24,748 nucleotides of DNA, taken from assembly GCA_046155505.1 (NCBI GenBank), contig JBJXFK010000025.1, positions 1-24,748 of the forward strand, given 5' to 3'. Under the pieces are notes generated by a model. That model was given only the letters and a program-made list of their open reading frames with translations. It did not search any database and was not told the DNA's origin. The translations under genes were made by a program, and so were the position numbers. The stretch's first letter is position 1. Each line of letters starts with the position of its first letter. This DNA is from JBJXFK01 sp046155505 (lineage in GTDB: Bacteria > Planctomycetota > Phycisphaerae > UBA1845 > Fen-1342). Below, piece by piece: positions 7,071-13,277 of this stretch.

Positions 7071-7191
7071 TCACGCGCCGCATTTCGCCGACTACCGGTC
7101 GGCTCATTTCATGCATTTGATAAATACTGAAACTTGCGAAAGCTCAAAAGCGCGTGAACACTCTCAATGGGTACGCACCTCGCGATTCCCC

Positions 7192-7196
7192 GGGAG
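7192..7196 (+). promoter_or_regulatory. Ribosome binding site fixing the start at 7204
   Basis: GGGAG lies 7 bases before ATG 7204. The same frame is open back to 7042, but that extension runs over a dispersed repeat and has no binding site. Confidence 0.75.
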
Positions 7197-7203
7197 TCGA
7201 GCC

Positions 7204-8070
7204 ATGCCAAGCGAAGCACTCGCAACCGTCGAATGGCGCACACTGACCACCCTCTCGCGCCGTGAAACGTTTCTCGAACTCGTCTTGCCGCTCCCCTGGC
7301 TCACGATCTCGCTGCTTTTCGCCGTTACCGACTGGTGGCCGCTCGCACTGCCCGCGTCATTCGTGTTCTTCAACGCCGGTCTGCGTGTCGTACACGGCGC
7401 GTACCACCGCACCATCGGTCTCTCGAGCGCCGCCTGCCACGCCGTCATGTTCGTCCTCAGTATCCTGATGCTCGGCTCGATGCACGCCGTCCGGCACAAC
7501 CACCTCGTCCACCATCGTCATTGCCACGGCGACGACGACATTGAGGGTTCCTGCGCCCGCCGGTCGCTACTCGGCGCGATTCTCTACGGGCCGGTTTTCC
7601 CGCTGCGAATGCACTGGCACGCGCTTCGTCGGGGAACGCCGCACGAGCGCGTCTGGATCGTTGTCGAGTTGTTCGCAAACGCTGCGTTGATCACGGTCGC
7701 GTTCGGCGTCACTGTGTTTCCCGAATCCGCGCACGCAGCCCTGCGATACCACGTCTGCGCCATGCTCGCCGGGCAGTGCCTCGCGGCGTTTTTCTGCGTG
7801 TGGACTGTCCATCACGACTGCCCGTCAGAAGGTGCCATCGCACGGACGATCCGTGATCGGGTCGGTTCGTTCATGACGCTTGCCATGTTCTACCATGTCG
7901 AGCATCACCTCTTCCCGGCTGTGCCGACGGCACACCTTCCGCAACTCGCCCGGCGAATCGACGCCGTCGCCCCGGACCTGACGCGACTTCGCGTGTACGA
8001 GCGCAACGCGGCCCAATCAACGAGCGAAGCGCCGGTCACGAATCCCTTAGCGCCGAGCGCCGGTCACTGA
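7204..8070 (+). CDS. Membrane fatty acid desaturase family protein (288 aa)
   Basis: This is an integral membrane di-iron desaturase/hydroxylase of the fatty acid desaturase superfamily, which introduces double bonds or hydroxyls into lipid chains or carotenoids. The histidine boxes are visible: HGAYH (64-68), HAVRHNHLVHHRHCH (94-108), VHHD (202-205) and HVEHH (231-235, in FYHVEHHLFP). Hydrophobic stretches at about 24-60, 76-92, 150-172 and 183-201 fit four membrane passes with the boxes on one side. The number and spacing of histidines also recall beta-carotene ketolase/hydroxylase-like members, so the substrate cannot be named. The gene stands alone between repeats, and its 3' end is convergent with the DUF3857 gene. 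Confidence 0.85.
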   Translation: MPSEALATVEWRTLTTLSRRETFLELVLPLPWLTISLLFAVTDWWPLALPASFVFFNAGLRVVHGAYHRTIGLSSAACHAVMFVLSILMLGSMHAVRHNHLVHHRHCHGDDDIEGSCARRSLLGAILYGPVFPLRMHWHALRRGTPHERVWIVVELFANAALITVAFGVTVFPESAHAALRYHVCAMLAGQCLAAFFCVWTVHHDCPSEGAIARTIRDRVGSFMTLAMFYHVEHHLFPAVPTAHLPQLARRIDAVAPDLTRLRVYERNAAQSTSEAPVTNPLAPSAGH

Positions 8071-8125
8071 ACACCGAACCTTGGGACCCCTCTTTCCCCA
8101 TCCGTGAAATCCGTTGCAATGCACT

Positions 8126-8160
8126 CTTCTCTCTCTGTGCCCTCCGTGACCTCTGTGGCT
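8126..8160. repeat. CACAGAG/CACGGAG-type repeat touching a stop codon
   Basis: Read on the minus strand, AGCCACAGAGGTCACGGAG starts at the stop codon of the DUF3857 gene. A similar sequence, AGCCACAGAGCACACGGAG, lies at 23986-24015 in the opposite orientation. It is a short imperfect tandem of CACNGAG units. Confidence 0.6.
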
Positions 8161-10076
8161 CACCTCTTCTCGCCCGCCTTGCGCAGCAGCACCGTCCGCG
8201 ACGCCTCCTTGCGCAGATCATTCAACGGTTCGCTCGCGGCCAGCCACAGCGCCGGCGAAAATTCGCGCGACGGGAACCGAATCTCTCGCGTCAGCCGCAG
8301 CTTCCGTTCCGCCGCGTTCAAGTCAACATCGCTCGTCGCGCTGCCCCACTCGCCGGTTACCGCGAACTCCTCGCTCGGCGACGCCTCAATCGTCCATTCC
8401 GCCGACCAACTCAACGTAATGTCCACCTGCTGCTCCAGCGCCGCCGGCAGCAACACCGTCGTCTGCCGCTTCGCGCTCGCCAGCGGCAACTCAACATCGC
8501 CGCTCGCAATGCCATCCGCGCCAATCGCAAGCCGCCGCAGGTCGCCTGCGCCCTCGATCGGCTTGGCAGATTTGATTTGCGCCGTCGCCTCAAACGTGTC
8601 CGGCGCCAGCGCGCGAATCGTCACACTCTCCACGTCGATCGCCGACGAAACGCGCTTCAAAATGTCCCGCACGCGTGCCTGCTGGGCATCACCCTTGCGC
8701 AATTCTTCGGCATTCACAAAACACCCACTGAGCCGCACGTTCATTCGCCCGGTCAGCGTCGCATCCGCCGTGATCGCGAGTTCGCCGGTGACCGCCACGC
8801 GTGAGTCGGCGACGTTCGTCCACGCTGGCCACGCGATTTGTTGCAGCGCGCCATCTTCGCCTTCCGCCGTCGCCAACGTGCAGCCGCTCCAGCGCCCGCT
8901 GCGCTGCATGCGGCCATGCTGCGGATGCCAGAATTCGAGTCCAGCATCGCCCGGCACCGCGATCGCGAATGCGCCGATCAGCCCCTCCTGCGGCGTCTTC
9001 TCCACCCAAATACCGTCACGCAGCAGCATCGCCGGCTGCGCCTTCAATCCCGCCGCCCGCGCCAGCGCGAGCATCATCACCGCCGCGTCGGCAGGAGTGC
9101 CAAAATTCCCGCGCAAAACTTCGTCGGCGGTGCGTCGCTTCCACGAGCGATACGCCGCGTCGACATCGACAACATTGAATGTCGCCGCCACGCGTTCCTG
9201 AATTGCTCGAATCGTCTCCTCGCGCGTGCCCGACTTGTTGATCACCCACGACTGAGCGACTTTCGTCAAATCGTCGCCCGGATCGGACAAGTCAAACATC
9301 GCGTGCAGTTGTTCCGACAGCCAAGCGTCGGCCTTGCCCGACGCACTAAACGTCACCCGCGCCGCCCGCGTCTGCCACGGCGGCGACGCTGGCTCCTCGA
9401 TCAGCACAGGCAGTTCCGGAATGACCATCGTGTGCGCCGTCGAGCCGTCGCTGCGCTGGTCGAACGCATAGCTCGCGGCCTGCTCGCTTATGCCGCTCAG
9501 CCACGGTCGCAGCCACTCGCCCGCTGCCAGATCAAAGCGGATCTCGCGACGTTTGATCGGATAGCGATCCTGCAATCGCAACTCGCCCGCCAGCACGGCC
9601 TTCGCCGCGGGCTTGGTGATCAACTTGTATTCCAGCTCGACCACGCAGCCGCGCTCGATGCCGCTCATCACCAATACCATCTGCCGAATCGTCGCGTATG
9701 CCGGCCAGCCGCTGGCCCAGCCCGGCGCAACTTCGGTGCGCGAATAGGCCGGCACGTCGATCGTCTTGCCGCTGGGCAGGCGTGTGCGCGCCGCGATGAT
9801 CTCGACTGTTTGCGTCGCGCTGTCATACGTAATGCGCGGGTCGGCGAAGTCGCGATGGGCGCGATCGGTGTTGATCGTCACTTCCTTGCGCTCGTGATAG
9901 ACGATCGACCCGTCGGCCGATTTCGTCCAATGCTGCCGCCAGAAATTGACGATCGCGTCCGGCTGATCGAGCGGCTCGATTGGTCGCGACGTTTGGGCAT
10001 TTGATGAAACGATGAGCGCCGCGGACACGATTGCGGCGATGAGGCGCTGCAAGAATTGCTGACGGTTCGGGAGCAT
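8160..10076 (-). CDS. Exported DUF3857 / degenerate transglutaminase-like protein (638 aa)
   Basis: The start at ATG 10076 has GAGGA 5 bases upstream; an upstream in-frame TTG at 10100 has nothing comparable. A signal peptide covers residues 1-28 (FLQRLIAAIVSAALIVSSNA). Residues about 60-250 match the DUF3857 pattern (ITYDSATQTVEIIAARTRLP, then SGIERGCVVELEYKL). A transglutaminase-like core follows: TADEVLRGNFGTPADAAVMM aligns with the usual G-x-C-x-D block, but the catalytic cysteine position is proline (P328), with D330 kept. The later histidine and aspartate positions also look changed (IGAFAIAV, FWHPQ where WLDPT is usual). The C-terminal third is beta-rich, as in relatives. It probably acts outside the cytoplasmic membrane as a non-catalytic protein. 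It lies 30 bases after the phosphatase gene, probably in one operon. Confidence 0.8.
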   Translation of the reverse strand: MLPNRQQFLQRLIAAIVSAALIVSSNAQTSRPIEPLDQPDAIVNFWRQHWTKSADGSIVYHERKEVTINTDRAHRDFADPRITYDSATQTVEIIAARTRLPSGKTIDVPAYSRTEVAPGWASGWPAYATIRQMVLVMSGIERGCVVELEYKLITKPAAKAVLAGELRLQDRYPIKRREIRFDLAAGEWLRPWLSGISEQAASYAFDQRSDGSTAHTMVIPELPVLIEEPASPPWQTRAARVTFSASGKADAWLSEQLHAMFDLSDPGDDLTKVAQSWVINKSGTREETIRAIQERVAATFNVVDVDAAYRSWKRRTADEVLRGNFGTPADAAVMMLALARAAGLKAQPAMLLRDGIWVEKTPQEGLIGAFAIAVPGDAGLEFWHPQHGRMQRSGRWSGCTLATAEGEDGALQQIAWPAWTNVADSRVAVTGELAITADATLTGRMNVRLSGCFVNAEELRKGDAQQARVRDILKRVSSAIDVESVTIRALAPDTFEATAQIKSAKPIEGAGDLRRLAIGADGIASGDVELPLASAKRQTTVLLPAALEQQVDITLSWSAEWTIEASPSEEFAVTGEWGSATSDVDLNAAERKLRLTREIRFPSREFSPALWLAASEPLNDLRKEASRTVLLRKAGEKR

Positions 10077-10081
10077 GCTGA

Positions 10082-10086
10082 TCCTC
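10082..10086 (-). promoter_or_regulatory. Ribosome binding site fixing the start at 10076
   Basis: On the minus strand, GAGGA lies 5 bases before ATG 10076-10074, inside the 30-base gap after the phosphatase gene. It favours this ATG over the TTG eight codons upstream. Confidence 0.7.
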
Positions 10087-10106
10087 AGTCGCGTCGACAA
10101 GACGCG

Positions 10107-10862
10107 CTATTCCTCTACGCCGGCTGCGGCATCCGCTGCGGCCTTCTTTTCCTGATAAATTCGCGGATACTCGTCGGTGATCCACTCGCGGCGCGGCTGG
10201 AACATCTCGACCATATCCAGCATCTTTGGATGACGGATGCGAAAGTGCCCGTATTTCAGCGACAGTTCCGACGCAGCCGTCTGCGACGAATCGCCGCGCT
10301 GCGTCATGCGCCACAGTGCCGACGCCATGCCGCTGCGGTCGGCTCCCGCGCGGCAGTGAATAAGGATCGGCTCCGGCGCACTCTTGAATGCGTCGTAGAG
10401 TGCGAGCAACTGCTCCGGCGGCGGGAGATTGAATGCGCTCAGCGGGATGTCGATCTGCGTGATCGTGTTCTTCTCGCACACCGCCTTCTGTCGCGGATAC
10501 CACTCCATCTGCGGATTCGGCCCGCGCAAATTGACCACCGTGCGAATGCCGTAGCGCTGGATCACCCAGTCGAGCGTCTCGGGATAGAGCTGGGCACAGC
10601 GATACGCGCGGCCCTCTTCGATCGCGTGAAAATTGTCGAGCATGCGCAGCGGCGAGGCATCAGCCGCGGTCGCTGGTTGACTCTGCGCTTCAACTCCGAC
10701 TCGCGCGCCCGCCGGTGGCGACGCCGCCGCGGATTCATGCGCCGCCGTAGTCGCCGGCTGCGAGGCAGGCGATTCGTCCCGCCCGCGCGACGACGCCGTG
10801 CAACCAAGCTGACCCAGACAGATCGCCGTGCAGACGGCAAGCATACAAAAGCGATGCGGCAT
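10107..10862 (-). CDS. Exported tyrosine / dual-specificity phosphatase family protein (251 aa)
   Basis: The start is ATG 10862, with AGAGGGA (10874-10868) 5 bases upstream; the longer open frame to 11045 runs into the divergent gene. The N-terminus is a signal peptide (FCMLAVCTAICLGQLGC), possibly a lipoprotein with C21 lipidated although the lipobox is imperfect. A low-complexity Ser/Ala/Pro/Gln linker covers about 22-72. The phosphatase domain (75-235) has the cysteine phosphatase signature HCRAGADRSG, with C170 and R176 in the CX5R motif. The block TVVNLRGPNP (109-118) and a preceding GRAYRCAQLYP segment are typical of the DSP-like tyrosine phosphatase family (COG2365-like). D138 in QIDIP may be the general acid region. 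The substrate is unknown; it could be a phosphoprotein or an inositol phosphate. It is co-oriented with the DUF3857 gene. Confidence 0.85.
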   Translation of the reverse strand: MPHRFCMLAVCTAICLGQLGCTASSRGRDESPASQPATTAAHESAAASPPAGARVGVEAQSQPATAADASPLRMLDNFHAIEEGRAYRCAQLYPETLDWVIQRYGIRTVVNLRGPNPQMEWYPRQKAVCEKNTITQIDIPLSAFNLPPPEQLLALYDAFKSAPEPILIHCRAGADRSGMASALWRMTQRGDSSQTAASELSLKYGHFRIRHPKMLDMVEMFQPRREWITDEYPRIYQEKKAAADAAAGVEE

Positions 10863-10867
10863 ACTCG

Positions 10868-10874
10868 TCCCTCT
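10868..10874 (-). promoter_or_regulatory. Ribosome binding site fixing the start at 10862
   Basis: AGAGGGA on the minus strand, 5 bases before ATG 10862-10860, with a signal peptide directly after it. It rules out the 61-codon upstream extension. Confidence 0.75.
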
Positions 10875-10968
10875 GGTTCGAACCAAGAATGATACCGCGC
10901 GGGCGCGGATCATCGCTCGGGCGCCGATCACGAATTCCGATCGCGCGATACACTCACGCAGTCCATCC

Positions 10969-10973
10969 GGGGA
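10969..10973 (+). promoter_or_regulatory. Ribosome binding site for a TTG start at 10981
   Basis: GGGGA lies 7 bases before TTG 10981. Starting there gives MRIVMLAAGAANMYCGSC, which matches the usual N-terminus of this glycosyltransferase family; the next ATG (10993) would remove four residues of the first beta strand. Confidence 0.7.
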
Positions 10974-10980
10974 ACGCGCC

Positions 10981-12294
10981 TTGAGAATCGTCATGCTTGC
11001 CGCCGGTGCCGCGAATATGTACTGCGGCAGTTGCCTGCGCGACAATCGCGTCGCGTCGACATTGATCGAGCAGGGCCGCGACGTGATCCTGCTGCCGCTC
11101 TACACGCCACTGCGAACGGATGAGGTAACCGTCAGTCGCAGGCATGTGTATTACGCCGGGATCGATGTGTATTTGCGACAGAAATCGGCCGTCTGGCGCA
11201 GCTTGCCGCGATTCGCGACGCGCTGGGTCGATCATCCGGCCATCCTCCGCTGGGCTGGGTCGCTGGCGACCAAGACCGACGCACGCGAGTTGGGTGACCT
11301 GACGCTCGCCGTCTTGCGCGGCGCGCACGGCCCGCAGCGGGCACAACTCGCCGAACTTGTCGACGGCCTGCGCCGCCTCGAACCCGACGTAGTCAATCTC
11401 CCGAACCTGCTCTTCCTTGGCGTCGCGCCAGAGTTGCGAAACTCGCACAACGGCGCGATCGTTTGCACACTCAGCGGCGAAGACTTGTTCATCGACGGCC
11501 TGCCCGAGGACGCCCGCCGCCGCGTGATCGATCAGATTCGCACGTTCGTGCCGCAAGTCGATGCATTCATCGCCACATCGCGCTACTACGCCGATTACTG
11601 CGCCCGTGAGTATCACATCCCACGCGAGCGCATTCACGCTGTGCCGATGGGAATTCGAGTCGATGCCGCCGCCGTGCCGCCGCCGCGCGCGGCGCGAAGG
11701 CCCGACGAGCCTCTGCTCATCGGTTATTTCGCCCGCGTCTGCCCGGCGAAGGGGCTGCTCGAACTTGCGCGGGCGTTTGTCGCGCTCCGCGCCGCGGGTC
11801 GCAACTGCACACTAGCCGCCGCGGGTTACCTGAGCGCCTCCGATCAACCCTACCTCGACGAGGTGCGCACCTATCTCCGCCGCTACAACGCCGATGCACA
11901 CTTTCAATATCTCGGCGAACTCTCGCGCGAGCAGAAGTTTGAATTCCTGCGCTCGCTCGACATTTTTAGCGTGCCTGCGCCGTATCCCGAGGCCAAGGGG
12001 CTTTATCTCCTCGAAGCCATGTCCTGCGCCGTGCCCGTCGTGCAGCCCGACCACGGCTCGTTCACCGAGCTGCTCGAACACACCGGCGGCGGGCTGCTGT
12101 GCGAAACCGGCAACACCGATTCGCTCGCCGAGCAGCTCGATCGGCTGATCGTCGATGCGCCGCTTCGCCATAAACTCGGCGACGCCGGTCGCGTCGCGGT
12201 GCGCGAGCGATTCAACGATCGCGTCATGGCCGACGAGACGTGGCGCGTCTACGATGCCGCCCGCCAGAGGCGATCGGAGCGCGTGCATGTCTGA
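10981..12294 (+). CDS. GT4-type glycosyltransferase (437 aa)
   Basis: This is a retaining GT-B glycosyltransferase that moves a sugar from a nucleotide donor to an unknown acceptor in the cytoplasm. The N-terminal block M-R-I-V-M-L-A-A-G-A-A-N-M-Y-C-G-S-C followed by LRDNRVASTL is characteristic of a GT4 subfamily with an MYCGSCLRDN motif, as is LLPLYTPLRTDE (about 40-51). The C-terminal Rossmann domain begins near residue 240 (PLLIGYFARVCPAKGLLELA). It holds the EX7E donor-binding motif in PEAKGLYLLEAMSCAVPVV, with E337 and E345. The start is TTG (see 10969-10973). The last 8 bases overlap the ABC ATPase gene, so the two are co-translated and may serve one envelope process. It is divergent from the phosphatase gene, with about 118 bases shared for promoters. 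Confidence 0.9.
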   Translation: MRIVMLAAGAANMYCGSCLRDNRVASTLIEQGRDVILLPLYTPLRTDEVTVSRRHVYYAGIDVYLRQKSAVWRSLPRFATRWVDHPAILRWAGSLATKTDARELGDLTLAVLRGAHGPQRAQLAELVDGLRRLEPDVVNLPNLLFLGVAPELRNSHNGAIVCTLSGEDLFIDGLPEDARRRVIDQIRTFVPQVDAFIATSRYYADYCAREYHIPRERIHAVPMGIRVDAAAVPPPRAARRPDEPLLIGYFARVCPAKGLLELARAFVALRAAGRNCTLAAAGYLSASDQPYLDEVRTYLRRYNADAHFQYLGELSREQKFEFLRSLDIFSVPAPYPEAKGLYLLEAMSCAVPVVQPDHGSFTELLEHTGGGLLCETGNTDSLAEQLDRLIVDAPLRHKLGDAGRVAVRERFNDRVMADETWRVYDAARQRRSERVHV

Positions 12295-12979
12295 GTTGTC
12301 ATTCGTCGGCGGACTGGTCGTCGAAGACTTGTGCAAAGACTATCCGTCGCGCGCCGGGCCGCTTCACGTGCTGCGCAGCGTCAGCCTGCGCGTCGCGCGC
12401 GGCGAGTCGGTCGCGATCATGGGGCCGTCGGGTTGCGGCAAGAGCACACTGCTGAGCATCATCGGTACGCTCGAATCGCCGACTTCGGGCCGCGTGACCC
12501 TCGACGGCGTCGATCCGTTCACGCTCTCGCCGCGACAACTCGCGGATTTTCGCAATCGCCATATCGGCTTCGTGTTTCAGGATCATCATCTGCTGCCGCA
12601 ATGCAATGTGCTCGAGAACGTGCTGATTCCGACGGTGCCGTATGGCGGCAGTGCGTCGGCCCGCGATCGCGCGCTGGAACTGCTTGAACACGTCGGCCTC
12701 GCCGATCGGCTCGATCACCTGCCCGGCGAACTCTCCGGCGGTCAGCGGCAACGTGCGGCGATCGCGCGCGCGCTCATACAACAACCGACGCTCGTTCTCG
12801 CTGACGAACCGACCGGCAATCTCGACAAGACGACCGCCGCCAGTGTGACCGATCTGCTGCTTTCGCTGCCGGCGTCGCGCAACGTCGCACTTATTGTCGT
12901 CACCCACGCACAGCGCCTCGCGTCGCGGCTGGGTCGTTGCCTGGAACTCGACGACGGGCATCTCGCGCTCGCGTCGTAG
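12287..12979 (+). CDS. ABC transporter ATP-binding protein, LolD/MacB/FtsE type (230 aa)
   Basis: This is a complete ATPase subunit: Walker A GPSGCGKS (46-53), Q-loop FQDHHLLPQ (Q98), signature LSGGQ (149-153), Walker B LVLADEPTGNLD (169-180) and the switch histidine H207 in VVTHAQR. The short length, the KDYPSRAGPLHVLRSVSL opening and the DHHLLPQCNVLENVLIP stretch fit the MacB/LolD family, whose members work with FtsX/LolC-type permeases in lipoprotein release or mechanotransmission rather than import. The gene overlaps the glycosyltransferase by 8 bases and has GGAG 7 bases upstream of its ATG. No permease gene follows; a repeat begins straight after the stop and the next gene is convergent. 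The permease must be elsewhere, or the unit has been broken by repeat insertion. lolD is possible but not assigned. Confidence 0.88.
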   Translation: MSELSFVGGLVVEDLCKDYPSRAGPLHVLRSVSLRVARGESVAIMGPSGCGKSTLLSIIGTLESPTSGRVTLDGVDPFTLSPRQLADFRNRHIGFVFQDHHLLPQCNVLENVLIPTVPYGGSASARDRALELLEHVGLADRLDHLPGELSGGQRQRAAIARALIQQPTLVLADEPTGNLDKTTAASVTDLLLSLPASRNVALIVVTHAQRLASRLGRCLELDDGHLALAS

Positions 12980-13277
12980 CGCTCGGGCCTATGTACCTGA
13001 CGACCCATCGCGCCAGCGATCCGAAGGCGACGCGCAAGCGAGTGCGCCGAGCGTCCGCGACGCGAGTTCCGAGCGTCAGCGAGCGGGGGAACTCGCGTGT
13101 CGAGCCGTTAGCCGCGCCGCGAAGAAAGCTGCCGAGCGCGGCAGCTCCACAAGGGTCGGTGCGGCGCGGCGTCGTCCCAGTGCTCCGTCACACCGCCGAG
13201 AAGAACGCGGAGGGCCGCGGCGCGCCCAGCGTTCCGCGACCCTCCAGAATTTGCAACAGCACGCAACAGCGTCGCTG
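12977..13277. repeat. Repeat-filled gap between convergent genes
   Basis: The whole gap between the ABC ATPase stop and the end of the large repeat protein is repeat DNA. It starts at the stop codon with TAGCGCTCGGGCCT, nearly the same as the bases after the polA stop (TAGCGTTCGGGCCT). It continues with the GATCCGAAGGCGACGCGCAA family (about 13018-13100), then GGCAGCTCCACAAG (13140-13153) and AAGAACGCGGAGGGCCGCGG (13201-13220), which recur at 24117-24149. A small palindrome AACAGCGTCGCTGTT overlaps the stop of the convergent gene. No gene is seen. Confidence 0.7.

Noticed and set aside
8838..10004. Plus-strand frames opposite the DUF3857 gene
   Set aside because: Arg/His-rich shadow translations with no start signals.
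10863..11045. N-terminal extension of the phosphatase gene
   Set aside because: It would overlap the start of the divergent glycosyltransferase gene; ATG 10862 has a good RBS and leads straight into a signal peptide.
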